Position numbers and translations under genes: made by a program. From assembly GCA_963747335.1 (NCBI GenBank), contig CAVVEV010000012.1, positions 434,001-498,000 of the forward strand: DNA of 64,000 nt, written 5' to 3'. How positions within the stretch are numbered: position 1 is the stretch's first letter; every line of letters starts with the position of its first letter. This DNA is from Prado023 sp963747335 (lineage in GTDB: Bacteria > Actinomycetota > Actinomycetes > S36-B12 > CAIYMF01). The notes under the pieces are model-generated. The model was not told the DNA's origin. It made no database searches and saw only the letters and a program-made list of their open reading frames with translations. Positions 33,161 through 42,492 of this stretch are shown here, one piece after another.

Positions 33161-34417
33161 GTGTCCCTGCAGTCGCGCATCCCGCGGTTGGCGCAGCGCC
33201 GGTACCGCCTGACCTGGTGGCTCGTCACCCGGGTCTTCGTGCTGCTCATGTCCGTCGGGATGATGCTGCACCACGACTGGAAGCACATCTTCGACGACCT
33301 CAACGTCTACGCGGGCTGGGGCGAGGGACTGGCGCAGGGCCGCGTGCCCGCCGACGACCCGATGTGGCAGTACCCACCTCTGGCAGCGTTCGTGTTCGGC
33401 GGGATCGGCCTGATCGGCCCCCAGCCGTGGCTGTTCCTGCTGCTCTTCATCGCGGTGGACATCGCCATCAGCGTGCTCCTGGCCCGCGACGCAGCCCGGC
33501 GCGGTCGCTGGGACGGCTACGCCGTCTGGCTGGCGGCACCACTGCTCCTCGGCCCGATCCTCTACGGCAGGTACGACTCCATCCCGACGCTGGCCGCGAT
33601 GGCCGGCCTCCTGGCGCTGGCCGTGCCTGTGGCAGCCGGGGCGATCCTGGCCATCGGGGGCGGCCTGAAGGTCTGGCCCGCGCTGATGGCCCTGGCCCTG
33701 AGCCAGCGGGACTGGCTGCGCGGAGCCGCCGGTGCCGCCCTGGCCACCGCCGTCGTGATCGCCACCGCCGTCTGGGCGTTCCCGGGGGTCATCAGCAGCT
33801 TCCTCGGCAATGGCGAGGCCCGCGGGCTGCAGACCGAGTCCGTCGCCGCGCTCCCCTTCGTCTGGGGGCGGCTCTTCGTCGGCGACCAGGGGATCCCGGA
33901 GGCGTTCCGGTACGGATCCTCGGAGGTGGGCGTCCCGCTCGCTGACGCCATCGCGCCCTGGTTGATCCCGATCACGGGGGTCGGCCTGCTGCTGCTGATC
34001 CTGGCGCGCGCCCTCGGCCGGCTGGACCATGCCCCGGTCGCCGACATCGCCTTCGTCGCGATCCTGTGGCTGATGGTCACCTCGCGCGTGCTCAGCCCCC
34101 AGTACAACGTGTGGCTCGTGGGAATGGCCGCCCTGGTCTGGGCAGCGGGCTCCCCGCGGATGCGCACGGCCACGATCCCCGTGGCGATCACCGCGGTCGC
34201 GGCGCAGCTGCTCTACCCGTTCGCCTACATCGACATCGTCGACGGCGGCTTCATCGGGGTCACGATCCAGACGGTGCGGATCGTGGCGCTGGTCGCCTCC
34301 ATGGTCCTGGCCGTGCGCGCGCTGCTGCCCGACGAGCGGCTCGAGTCCGTCAGCGCCGGTGACCTCCCCGTCGACACCCGCTCGACCCGCACGGGGATTC
34401 GGACGCCCGGGGGGTGA
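33161..34417 (+). CDS. GT87 family polyprenol-phosphate-sugar glycosyltransferase
   Basis: The 418-residue polytopic membrane protein (about ten helices) has features of DUF2029/GT87 enzymes, actinobacterial alpha-mannosyltransferases that use polyprenyl-phosphate sugars outside the membrane. Visible are the first extracytoplasmic loop with acidic residues, DDLNVYAGWGEGLAQGRVPADDPMWQYPPLA, GRYDSIPTLAA and GGGLKVWPALMA, and ISPQYNVWL-like RVLSPQYNVWLVGM. GTG 33161 sits seven bases after CACAAT and has no ribosome-binding site. It is 60 bases after the unknown lipoprotein, which suggests a shared envelope-glycan theme. Confidence 0.85.
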   Translation: MSLQSRIPRLAQRRYRLTWWLVTRVFVLLMSVGMMLHHDWKHIFDDLNVYAGWGEGLAQGRVPADDPMWQYPPLAAFVFGGIGLIGPQPWLFLLLFIAVDIAISVLLARDAARRGRWDGYAVWLAAPLLLGPILYGRYDSIPTLAAMAGLLALAVPVAAGAILAIGGGLKVWPALMALALSQRDWLRGAAGAALATAVVIATAVWAFPGVISSFLGNGEARGLQTESVAALPFVWGRLFVGDQGIPEAFRYGSSEVGVPLADAIAPWLIPITGVGLLLLILARALGRLDHAPVADIAFVAILWLMVTSRVLSPQYNVWLVGMAALVWAAGSPRMRTATIPVAITAVAAQLLYPFAYIDIVDGGFIGVTIQTVRIVALVASMVLAVRALLPDERLESVSAGDLPVDTRSTRTGIRTPGG

Positions 34418-34457
34418 GCACGTATCCTCCTGCCAGAACCCCACCCCGGAGGATCAC

Positions 34458-35321
34458 GTGAACCGCACCCGCACGCTTGCCGCCCTCGCCGCGGCCGGAC
34501 TGGCCCTGACAGCCTGCTCGCCCGCCGACGACACCGCGACCGAGCCCTCGGCGTCAGCCTCGGGGATCACCTGCGACAAGGCGACCCTGGAGACCAAGAC
34601 GCCGGGCAAGCTCGTGATCGCCACTGGCCAGCCGGCGTACGAGCCGTGGGTCAAGAACGACGCCCCGCAGTCAGGCGAGGGGTTCGAGGCCGCCGTGGCC
34701 TACGCCGCCGCCGAGGCGCTGGGCTTCGGGGAGGCCGACATCCAGTGGACCCGGACCACCTTCGACGTGGCGATCGCCCCCGGGGCAAAGGACTTCGACT
34801 GGAACCTCCAGCAGTTCTCGATCACCGAGGACCGCGAGAAGGCTGTTGACTTCTCCTCGTCGTACTACGACGTCAACCAGGCGGTCGTGTCCTACGCCGG
34901 CTCGGCGATCGCGGAGGCGACATCCGTGGCCGACCTCGCGTCTGCCAAGCTCGGCGCCGCGGTGGGCTCGACATCGCTGGACGCAGCGCAGCAGGTGGCC
35001 ACCGATGAGGAGGTCGCGGTCTTCAACGACAACGCCGCCGCCGTCAGCGCGCTGAAGAACAAGCAGATCGACGGGCTCGTCGTGGACCTTCCCACGGCCT
35101 TCTACCTGGTGGCCGCCGAGCTCGACGAGGGAGTCATCGTCGGCCAGCTCCCGGCCGCCGAGGGCGCCACGACCGACCAGTTCGGGATCCTGCTTCCCAA
35201 CAACAGCGCACTGACCCAGTGCACCACCCGGGCCGTGGACCAGTTGCGTGCTGACGGGACCCTCGATTCGCTCGAGGCGACCTGGCTGGGCTCGGACGCG
35301 GGCGCACCCACCCTCCAGTAG
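34458..35321 (+). CDS. ABC transporter substrate-binding lipoprotein, amino-acid type
   Basis: A 287-residue periplasmic-binding-protein-3-like lipoprotein. The signal peptide ends in LTAC (Cys20). The mature part contains GKLVIATGQPAYEPWV, EGFEAAVAYAAAEALGF, DWNLQQFSITEDREKAVDFS and VGSTSLDAAQQV, as in polar-amino-acid receptors. The ligand is unknown; the Arg expected to bind the amino-acid carboxylate is not obvious. GTG 34458 has GGAGG seven bases upstream. It is followed closely by the permease and ATPase genes, so the three form one transporter. Confidence 0.92.
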   Translation: MNRTRTLAALAAAGLALTACSPADDTATEPSASASGITCDKATLETKTPGKLVIATGQPAYEPWVKNDAPQSGEGFEAAVAYAAAEALGFGEADIQWTRTTFDVAIAPGAKDFDWNLQQFSITEDREKAVDFSSSYYDVNQAVVSYAGSAIAEATSVADLASAKLGAAVGSTSLDAAQQVATDEEVAVFNDNAAAVSALKNKQIDGLVVDLPTAFYLVAAELDEGVIVGQLPAAEGATTDQFGILLPNNSALTQCTTRAVDQLRADGTLDSLEATWLGSDAGAPTLQ

Positions 35322-35327
35322 CACTGG

Positions 35328-36191
35328 GTGAGCCAACGGGAGGGCGCACACAGCCCGAGCGACGAGGAGCTGCGCAGGCGGGCGGTGCGCGCGAGGCAGT
35401 CGCGTCGCCGCACGGCCATCGCTGCAGTCTCCAGCGTCGTGGTCATCGGGGCCCTCGTGGCCGTTGTGGTCACCTCCCCGGGCTGGGACGTCGTCCGGAG
35501 CACCTTCTTCGACCTGCAGTACGCGGTCGAGGTGTTGCCGGCGGTCTTCGCGGGGCTGCTGCTCAACATCAGGCTCACCGTCGTGGCCACCGTCCTCATC
35601 GCGATCCTCGGCCTGGCGCTGGCACTGGCCCGCACGTCCAGGGCCCCTGCCCTGGCGCCGTTCCGGATCCTCGCGACCGGGTACGTGGACCTGTTCCGCG
35701 GCGTTCCCACCCTGCTGGTGATCCTGCTCATCGGCTTCGGCGTTCCGGCTCTCGGGCTCGCAGGCGTGACCTCCTCGGTGGTGGTCCTGGGCACAGCCGC
35801 GATCGTGCTGACCTACTCGGCGTACGTGGCTGAGGTCCTGCGCAGCGGCATCCTGTCGGTGCACCCGAGCCAGAGCGCCGCGGCCCGGTCGCTCGGGCTC
35901 ACCTCGGGCCAGGCGCTGCGGTACGTGGTCCTCCCCCAGGGCGTCCGTCGGGTCATCCCACCCCTGATGAACGACTTCGTGTCCCTGCTCAAGGACACCG
36001 GCCTGATCTCCGTGCTGGGAGTGGTCGACGCGATCCGCGCCGCCCAGATCGAGTCGTCGCGATCCTTCAACTACACGCCCTACGTCGTCGCGGCGGTGCT
36101 GTTCCTGATCCTCACGATCCCCTTGACGCGGCTCACCGACCGGTTCATGCACCGCTCGATCCAGCGCCAGAACGCGCAGGTCTCCCCATGA
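35328..36191 (+). CDS. Amino acid ABC transporter permease (HisM/GlnP type)
   Basis: The 287-residue permease has a basic N-terminus, five or so membrane helices and the family EAA-type loop SILSVHPSQSAAARSLGLTSGQALRYVVLPQGVRRVIPPL. FRGVPTLLVILLIGFG is the other conserved stretch (in HisM: FRGTPLLVQ). It forms the translocation path for the amino-acid-type receptor encoded six bases upstream. Its end overlaps the ATPase start by four bases. Confidence 0.94.
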   Translation: MSQREGAHSPSDEELRRRAVRARQSRRRTAIAAVSSVVVIGALVAVVVTSPGWDVVRSTFFDLQYAVEVLPAVFAGLLLNIRLTVVATVLIAILGLALALARTSRAPALAPFRILATGYVDLFRGVPTLLVILLIGFGVPALGLAGVTSSVVVLGTAAIVLTYSAYVAEVLRSGILSVHPSQSAAARSLGLTSGQALRYVVLPQGVRRVIPPLMNDFVSLLKDTGLISVLGVVDAIRAAQIESSRSFNYTPYVVAAVLFLILTIPLTRLTDRFMHRSIQRQNAQVSP

Positions 36192-36946
36192 CGGTCCTGC
36201 GTCCTCCCGTCCTGCACGTCGAGGGCGTTCACAAGTCGTTCGGCGCCGAACAGGTCCTCACAGGTGTCTCGTTGGAGGTGCCCGAGCACACGGTCACCGT
36301 CCTGATCGGGGCGTCCGGGTCGGGCAAGTCCACGCTCCTGCGCTGCATCAACCTGCTCACCTCCGTCGACGACGGGGTGATCCGCCTCGACGGGTGGGAC
36401 ATCACCGATCCCGAGGTGGACCCCGATGAGGTGCGTCGCAAGGTGGGGATGGTCTTCCAGTCGTTCAACCTGTTCCCGCACCTGACCGTCCTGGACAACA
36501 TCACCCTCTCCCCGCGCAAGGTCCACAAGGTGGGCCGGGCGACGGCCGAGGCCGAGGGGCTGGCGCTCCTCGAGCGCTTCGGCCTGGCCGACAAGGCCAC
36601 GCAGTACCCCGATCGGCTGTCGGGAGGCCAGCAGCAGCGCGTCGCGATCGTACGCTCGCTGGCCGTGTCGCCGCGGCTGATGCTGATGGACGAGGTGACC
36701 TCCGCCCTGGACCCGGTGCTGGTCAACGAGGTGCTGTCCACCGTGCGCGAGCTCAAGGCCGAGGGGATGACCATGGTCATCGCCACCCACGAGATGGGGT
36801 TCGCCGAGCAGGTGGCCGACGAGGTGTGCTTCCTGTCGTCCGGCACGATCGTCGAGCGGGGTGCGCCTCAGGCGCTCCTGCACGACCCCCAGGACCAGCG
36901 CACCCAGGAGTTCCTGCGCCGGGTGCACGAGGCCGGGCGGCTCTAG
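36188..36946 (+). CDS. Amino acid ABC transporter ATP-binding protein
   Basis: A 252-residue ATPase of the GlnQ/HisP type. Walker A is GASGSGKST near residue 40, Q-loop MVFQSFNLFPHLTV, signature RLSGGQQQRVAIVRSLAV, Walker B MLMDEVTSALDP and the switch His in ATHEMGF. It powers the preceding permease. A 211-bp gap to the fru operon follows. Confidence 0.97.
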   Translation: MTVLRPPVLHVEGVHKSFGAEQVLTGVSLEVPEHTVTVLIGASGSGKSTLLRCINLLTSVDDGVIRLDGWDITDPEVDPDEVRRKVGMVFQSFNLFPHLTVLDNITLSPRKVHKVGRATAEAEGLALLERFGLADKATQYPDRLSGGQQQRVAIVRSLAVSPRLMLMDEVTSALDPVLVNEVLSTVRELKAEGMTMVIATHEMGFAEQVADEVCFLSSGTIVERGAPQALLHDPQDQRTQEFLRRVHEAGRL

Positions 36947-37090
36947 CCGCCTTCCTGGTGGCCGGCCCCCGTGCGGGGTCGATGGCATGGCTGTTCCGCG
37001 CGACCCCGTGGGCGCGCTGCTGATCCTCCCGTCGGTGCACTCCCCGTTCCGATGGCTCTGATTCCGTTTCTTTTTGGATTTGGGGTCCCT

Positions 37091-37150
37091 GGGTGTTGAC
37101 ATCTGTTGGTCATTGGGTGTTCACTAGCACCACACGGACATAAACGGAGG
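37091..37150 (+). promoter_or_regulatory. fru operon promoter with direct repeats and ribosome-binding site
   Basis: A consensus TTGACA (37096-37101) is followed 18 bases later by TTCACT (37120-37125) as a likely -35/-10 pair. Overlapping them are two direct repeats, GGGTGTTGACA (37091-37101) and GGGTGTTCACT (37115-37125), 24 bp apart, in good positions for binding of the DeoR-type repressor encoded next. ACGGAGG at 37144-37150 is the ribosome-binding site of that gene. Confidence 0.6.
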
Positions 37151-37157
37151 CAAACGG

Positions 37158-37919
37158 GTGTATGCGGAAGAGCGCAAAGCGGCCATCGTGACCCGGGCGC
37201 GGGCTGAGGGCCGCGTGGAGGTTGCCGAGCTGGCGACTGCCCTGGACGTCACACCCGAAACCGTCCGTCGCGACCTCACGGCACTCGAGCGGGCAGGTCT
37301 CCTGCGCAGGGTCCATGGCGGCGCGATCGTGGTGGACCTGTTCGGGTTCGAGCCCGCGCTGGCCGTCCGCGAGACCGTCAACACCGAGGCCAAGGGCCGC
37401 ATCGCGCAGGCCGCGCTGGCCCAGCTGCCCGAGGAGGGGGCCATCGCGCTGGACGCCGGGTCCTCCACCTACCGGCTGGCCGAGCTCCTGCCCGCCGACC
37501 GCGCCCTGACGGTCGTGACCAACAGCCTGCCGATCGCCTCGCTGCTGGCCAACCGCAAGGAGCTGACCGTCCACCTCGTCGGCGGCCGCGTTCGGGGCCG
37601 CACCCTGGCGACCGTCGACAACGCCGCCCTGACGTACCTGGCGTCGGTCTTCGTCGACGTGGCCTTCCTCGGCACCAACGGGTTCTCCATCGCTCGTGGA
37701 CTGACCACGCCGGACAGCGCGGAGGCGGCCGTGAAGTCCGCGTTCGTCTCATCCGCGCGGCGCCGCGTGCTCCTGGCCGATCACAGCAAGTTCGACACCG
37801 CCCACTTCGCTCACGTCGCCGACCTGGCCGACATCGACGTGATCATCACTGACTCGGCCCTCTCCGACGACGCCGTCTCCGAGATTGAGGCGGCTGGACC
37901 CAAGGTGGTGCGCGCATGA
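37158..37919 (+). CDS. fruR: DeoR family regulator of fructose operon
   Basis: The 253-residue protein has an N-terminal DeoR helix-turn-helix (EERKAAIVTRARAEGRVEVAELATALDVTPETVRRDLTALE, given here only as residues 4-45) and a C-terminal sugar-phosphate sensor domain with LDAGSSTYRLAELL, TNSLPIASLLA, GGRVRGRTLATV, FLGTNGFS and LLADHSKFD. It probably represses the operon it heads and is released by fructose-1-phosphate. GTG 37158 follows ACGGAGG. Its stop overlaps fruK by four bases. Confidence 0.92.
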   Translation: MYAEERKAAIVTRARAEGRVEVAELATALDVTPETVRRDLTALERAGLLRRVHGGAIVVDLFGFEPALAVRETVNTEAKGRIAQAALAQLPEEGAIALDAGSSTYRLAELLPADRALTVVTNSLPIASLLANRKELTVHLVGGRVRGRTLATVDNAALTYLASVFVDVAFLGTNGFSIARGLTTPDSAEAAVKSAFVSSARRRVLLADHSKFDTAHFAHVADLADIDVIITDSALSDDAVSEIEAAGPKVVRA

Positions 37920-38842
37920 TCGTCACAGTCACGTTCAACCCGAGCCTCGACCGCACGATGGCCTTCGCGGCGCTGGTGCGTGGGGAGGTCCAGCGCGCCG
38001 ATTCCACGGTGGAGGACCCGGGCGGCAAGGGTGTGAACGTCACGCGCTTCCTGACCGCCCACGGCAGCGAGTCGATCGCGGTGCTCCCGGCCGGCGGGCC
38101 GATTGGCCATGCGCTGGTCTCGGCTCTGGAGGAGGCGGGAATCCCGCACCGGGCCGTCCCGATCGCCGGACGGACCCGTTCGAATGTGGCGGTCGTCGAG
38201 CCCGATGGGACCACCACCAAGCTCAACGAGGCCGGCCCGGTGCTCACCGAGGCCGAGCTCGACCTGCTCGTCGCCGCTGTCGCGGAACTGGCCACCCCCG
38301 GCGGCTGGGTCGTGGTCGCCGGAAGCCTGCCGACGGGGCAGTCCACCGACGTCGTGCTGCGCGTCGCGGATGTCGCCCGGGCAGCAGGGTCGCTGTTCGC
38401 CCTGGACATCAGCGGCCAGGCCCTGGCCGACGGCCTGGCTGCCAAGCCGGACCTGATCAAGCCCAACGAGGAGGAGCTCGGCGAGATCCTCGGCCGTGAG
38501 CTCGTGACCCAGGCCGAGGTCCTCGCCGGGTGCGAGGAGGCCCGCGAGCGCGGTGCCGGCGCGGTGATCTGCAGCCTGGGCTCCAAGGGCGCCGTGCTCG
38601 TCGACGCCAACGGCCGGTGGCACGGGACCGGACCCAAGGTCCCCGTCCTGAGCACCGTCGGCGCCGGCGACAGCCTGCTGTCCGGCTTCCTGCACGCCGG
38701 TGGCTCCGGTCCGGACGCCATGCGCATGGGCATCGCCTGGGCCACCGCAGCAGTCCAGACCCCCGGCACGGGCGTCCCGTCCGCCGGCCTGATCGACCCC
38801 ACCGCTGTGGAGGTGAGCGCCATCGCCACAGCAACGGTATGA
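37916..38842 (+). CDS. fruK: 1-phosphofructokinase
   Basis: FruK phosphorylates fructose-1-phosphate to fructose-1,6-bisphosphate. The 308-residue PfkB/ribokinase-family protein has ITVTFNPSLDRTMAF-like start (MIVTVTFNPSLDRTM), DPGGKGVNVTRFLTAHG, KPNEEELGEILG and the C-terminal catalytic STVGAGDSLLSGFL with the Asp base. It is translationally coupled to fruR and precedes fruA by 53 bases, the standard actinobacterial order. Confidence 0.96.
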   Translation: MIVTVTFNPSLDRTMAFAALVRGEVQRADSTVEDPGGKGVNVTRFLTAHGSESIAVLPAGGPIGHALVSALEEAGIPHRAVPIAGRTRSNVAVVEPDGTTTKLNEAGPVLTEAELDLLVAAVAELATPGGWVVVAGSLPTGQSTDVVLRVADVARAAGSLFALDISGQALADGLAAKPDLIKPNEEELGEILGRELVTQAEVLAGCEEARERGAGAVICSLGSKGAVLVDANGRWHGTGPKVPVLSTVGAGDSLLSGFLHAGGSGPDAMRMGIAWATAAVQTPGTGVPSAGLIDPTAVEVSAIATATV

Positions 38843-38895
38843 CGGAACGCCCCCGCAGTACCCCGAGTAACCACACCAACCGGAGGTCAGTTCAC

Positions 38896-40923
38896 ATGCA
38901 GGTATCCACCACTCAGCTCGTCGAGTTGGATCTCGACGGCTCGGCCACCACGAAGGACGCGGCTGTTGATCGCCTCGTCGCCGTGGCAGCGGCCGCCGGC
39001 CGGGCCAGCGACCCGGCGACACTTCGCGCAGACGTCGCAGCCCGCGAGGAGCTGCTCCCCACCGGCATCGAGGGTGGGATCGGCATCCCGCACGCCCGCT
39101 CGGCCGGGATCGACGAGCCCACGGTCGTGTTCGGCCGCTCCACCAAGGGGATCGACTGGGGCGCTGCTGATGGCCCCGCCAACCTGGTGTTCCTCATCGC
39201 CGTGCCCGAGGGCGCCGGTGACGAGCACCTGCAGATCCTGGCCAGCCTCTCGCGGGCCCTGATGAAGTCCGAGTTCCGCGACACGCTGCTCAAGGCGACC
39301 GACCCCCAGGTCGTGGTCGACACGATCAACGCCGCAGCCGCAGGGGAGGCCCCCGCGGCAGCACCCGCCGCGGCCCCAGTTCCAGCAGCCGCCGCTGCTC
39401 CGAAGGAGACCAAGAAGATGAAGTTCGTCGGCGTGACCTCGTGCCCCACGGGGATCGCGCACACCTACATGGCCGCCGAGGCCCTCGAGCAGGCAGCGCA
39501 GGCTGCCGGCCACGAGATCTCAATCGAGACGCAGGGCTCGGGTGGCTTCAAGAAGCTCGACCCCCAGGTCATCGCCGCCGCTGACGGCGTCATCTTCGCC
39601 AACGACGTGGAGGTGCGTGACAAGGCCCGGTTCGCCGGCAAGCCGACGCTCTCGTCGGGCGTGAAGCGCGCCATCAACGACGCGCCCGCGATGATCGCCG
39701 AGGCGGTCGCCGCTGTCGAGGCCGGTCCGGTTCCTGCCGGAACGGCCGCCGCGGCCGCGGCGGCATCCGCGAGCTCCGGTGGCATGGCCACCAAGGTCGA
39801 GGAGGGCCACTTCGGCATCCGCCTGCGTGGCTACCTGATGACCGGCGTCTCCTACATGATCCCGTTCGTCGCCGGCGGCGGCATCCTCATCGCCCTGAGC
39901 TTCATGCTCGGCGGCTACGAGATCGTCGAGGTCAACGCTGATCCGACGGCCTTCATCGACCAGTTCAGCTTCTTCGACCTGAACGACTGGGCCGGGCTCA
40001 TGTTCATCCTCGGTGCCGTCGCATTCGGCTTCCTGAACGCGGTACTCGCAGGCTTCATCGCCTACGCCATCGCGGACAGGCCAGGCCTGGTGCCCGGCTT
40101 CGTCGCAGGTGTCGCGGCCGGGACGATCGGTGCCGGCTTCCTCGGTGCCATCGTCGGTGGCCTCACGGGTGGCTTCATCGCCCGCTGGATGTCCCAGCTC
40201 AACGTGCCCAAGGCGATCCGCGGCGTGATGCCGGTCGTGATCATCCCGCTCGTGGCGACCTTCCTCAACGGCGCGCTGATGCTCACCGTGCTCGGCAAGC
40301 CGCTGGCAGCGGTCCAGAAGGGCCTCACCGACTGGCTGGCCGGACTCTCCGGTGCCAACCTGATCCTGCTCGGCGCCATCCTCGGCCTGATGATGGCCTT
40401 CGACATGGGCGGCCCGGTCAACAAGACCGCCTACGTGTTCGCCACGCTGAACCTCACCACCGCGATCGCCGACAACAACGGCCCGGCCCTGCAGATCATG
40501 GCCACGGTCATGGCTGCCGGCATGGTCCCGCCGCTGGCGATGGCGCTGTCCTCCACCGTGCTCCGGCCGAAGCTCTACACCGAGGCCGAGCGGGAGAACG
40601 GCAAGGCAGCCTGGCTGCTGGGGGCGTCCTTCATCACCGAGGGTGCGATCCCGTTCGCCGCGTCCGACCCGCTGCGGGTCATCCCCTCGCTCATGGCCGG
40701 CAGCGCCCTCACCGGCGCCCTGGTGATGGCGTTCGGCTCCGAGCTTCGGGCCCCGCACGGCGGCATCTGGGTCATCTCCCTGATCTCGAACCCGCTGATG
40801 TACCTCGTGGCGATCGCCGCCGGTACCGCACTGAGCGCCTTCCTGGTCACGGCCCTGAAGTCGCGCAACCCGATCACCGACGAGGAGATCGAGGAGTCGC
40901 TGACCCACGCAGCGATCGCCTGA
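38896..40923 (+). CDS. fruA: Fructose-specific PTS enzyme IIABC
   Basis: The 675-residue protein imports fructose and phosphorylates it at C1. EIIA covers residues 1-150 with phospho-His66 (GIPHARS). An Ala/Pro linker (149-170) leads to EIIB with phospho-Cys183 (VTSCPTGIAHT). A second Ala-rich linker (about 275-295) leads to EIIC with about nine membrane helices, FVAGGGILIALSFML, MAFDMGGPVNKTAYVFA and FITEGAIPFA. Both HPr and EI must come from elsewhere. CGGAGG lies eight bases before ATG 38896. A strong hairpin follows the gene. Confidence 0.97.
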   Translation: MQVSTTQLVELDLDGSATTKDAAVDRLVAVAAAAGRASDPATLRADVAAREELLPTGIEGGIGIPHARSAGIDEPTVVFGRSTKGIDWGAADGPANLVFLIAVPEGAGDEHLQILASLSRALMKSEFRDTLLKATDPQVVVDTINAAAAGEAPAAAPAAAPVPAAAAAPKETKKMKFVGVTSCPTGIAHTYMAAEALEQAAQAAGHEISIETQGSGGFKKLDPQVIAAADGVIFANDVEVRDKARFAGKPTLSSGVKRAINDAPAMIAEAVAAVEAGPVPAGTAAAAAAASASSGGMATKVEEGHFGIRLRGYLMTGVSYMIPFVAGGGILIALSFMLGGYEIVEVNADPTAFIDQFSFFDLNDWAGLMFILGAVAFGFLNAVLAGFIAYAIADRPGLVPGFVAGVAAGTIGAGFLGAIVGGLTGGFIARWMSQLNVPKAIRGVMPVVIIPLVATFLNGALMLTVLGKPLAAVQKGLTDWLAGLSGANLILLGAILGLMMAFDMGGPVNKTAYVFATLNLTTAIADNNGPALQIMATVMAAGMVPPLAMALSSTVLRPKLYTEAERENGKAAWLLGASFITEGAIPFAASDPLRVIPSLMAGSALTGALVMAFGSELRAPHGGIWVISLISNPLMYLVAIAAGTALSAFLVTALKSRNPITDEEIEESLTHAAIA

Positions 40924-40956
40924 TCGCAGGGAAGCACAACGCACCGCGCACGACAG

Positions 40957-40993
40957 GCCAGGGGCGGGCACCGAGAGGGTGCCCGCCCCTGGC
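40957..40993. terminator. Hairpin after fruA
   Basis: A perfect 16-bp GC-rich stem (40957-40972 and 40978-40993) with loop GAGAG lies 34 bases after the fruA stop. It has no T tract, as usual for high-GC actinobacteria. The rest of 40924-41130 holds no gene. Confidence 0.8.
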
Positions 40994-41130
40994 GCGTGCG
41001 TGGGGCGAGCGCACGGTCCTGCTCAGTGGATCCGGGAGTGCGACGGCGAGCGGTCGCATGTTCGGATGACCGGGGTTGAGCCACGCACGGGCGGATCGGT
41101 CGTGGCGCCGCCGGTGGCCCGTGAGGCCCG

Positions 41131-42492
41131 CTACTTCGAGACGCTGATCAGACCGGTGTCCTGCATCGACGTCGACCCGGCGGCGCGAACCCGTCGGTCG
41201 GCCGGACCTCGGCGCCGAGCGGAGCGCGCCTGGGTCGTGGCCCACTGGTCCAAGCTCGTCCAAGCAGTTCGGCTGCGGTGACCGATCCAGTAGACGCGGG
41301 CACGCAGGAGCACGAGGACGGCGGCCATCAGGGTCAGGACCGTCAGGGGTGAGGGGAGGGAGGGCGTCGGGATCCCGGGGAGCCCCAAGCTCAGGGACCG
41401 CGCAGTGATCGGCGCGGTGGGGGCGTCGGCGGCGGGCGCGGTGCCGGCGGCCACCTCGCGGATCACCGGGGTCTGGCCCTTCTCCGGCAGCGGGAGGACG
41501 GCCCGGTCGAACTGCGGAGCCGGTGCGGAGGGTTCGGCGAGCGTGCCCACGGGGGTCAGCTTGTCAGCGTTCGCGAATCCCCATTTCAGCAACGTCTCGC
41601 TGGCCCGATAGGTGTTGCCGCCGATGTGGAACAGGGTGACCAGCAGTCGGCGCCCGTCCTTCTCGGCGCCGGCGACCATCGTGTTGCCGGCCTTGCTCGT
41701 GTAGCCGGACTTCCCGCCCAGATACCCCTCCAGGCGCCTGTTCACCACCGTGCGGTTGTGGTTGTAGACCGGGTAGATGACGCGCTTGCCCTTCTCCATC
41801 TTCCCGGGGAAGTCGACCTCGCGGCGCAGGAGGCTGTCGGCGACCTCGCGGTTGGCCAGGGCTGCCCGCCCGATGAGCGCCATGTCGTAGGCGGTCGTGA
41901 CCTGACCGTCGGCGTCCAAGCCGCTGGGGTTCTTCACAGTGGTGCGCGTCGCCCCCAAGCGCGCAGCCTCGGCATTCATCTGGTCGACGGTCACCTTCAC
42001 CCCGCCGTTGGCGCGGGCCAGTGCGTCCGCCGCGTCGTTGGCGCTGGGCATCAGTGCGGCATTCATGAGGTCCGCCACCGTGTAGGTCAGGCCCTTGTAG
42101 AGCACGACGCGATTGCCCTCGGCGGCCTCGTCGGCCGCAACGGCGCGGTACGGCTGTTCAGGGGCCAGCCGCGGCGCGACCGTCAGGGCCGTGAGGAGCT
42201 TCAGCGTCGAGGCCGGGCGCACGGCGAGGTCGGCGTTCAGCGAGGCCAGGATCTGCCCTGAGTCCAGGTCGGCCAGCACCCAGGAATCGGCTGCGACCGG
42301 TGGAGCCGAGACGGCGCTCTCACGGGCCGCCATCTGGATCGTGGCGGTCGTGCCCGAGGGCGTCTTCACCTCGGTGCTGCCCGTGACTGCGGGTGCGGGG
42401 TCTTCACCCGGCAGGCCCACGGCAGCCTGCGCGGGCAGCAGCACGGCAGCCGACAGAGTGAGCGCGGCAAGCGCGCGGGAAGTGGCACTCAT
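41131..42492 (-). CDS. D-alanyl-D-alanine carboxypeptidase (serine, DD-CPase)
   Basis: A 453-residue secreted penicillin-binding protein that trims terminal D-Ala from peptidoglycan stem peptides. It has a signal peptide (residues 1-27), the SxxK motif S95-TLK98, the SxN motif S150-AN and the KTG-type motif K261-SG. A membrane helix at about 380-400 is followed by a 50-residue basic cytoplasmic tail (RTAWTSLDQWATTQARSARR), so it is anchored at both ends or after signal cleavage at the C-terminal helix. The gene lies downstream of sdhB with a 168-bp gap and may be separately transcribed. Confidence 0.92.
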   Translation of the reverse strand: MSATSRALAALTLSAAVLLPAQAAVGLPGEDPAPAVTGSTEVKTPSGTTATIQMAARESAVSAPPVAADSWVLADLDSGQILASLNADLAVRPASTLKLLTALTVAPRLAPEQPYRAVAADEAAEGNRVVLYKGLTYTVADLMNAALMPSANDAADALARANGGVKVTVDQMNAEAARLGATRTTVKNPSGLDADGQVTTAYDMALIGRAALANREVADSLLRREVDFPGKMEKGKRVIYPVYNHNRTVVNRRLEGYLGGKSGYTSKAGNTMVAGAEKDGRRLLVTLFHIGGNTYRASETLLKWGFANADKLTPVGTLAEPSAPAPQFDRAVLPLPEKGQTPVIREVAAGTAPAADAPTAPITARSLSLGLPGIPTPSLPSPLTVLTLMAAVLVLLRARVYWIGHRSRTAWTSLDQWATTQARSARRRGPADRRVRAAGSTSMQDTGLISVSK

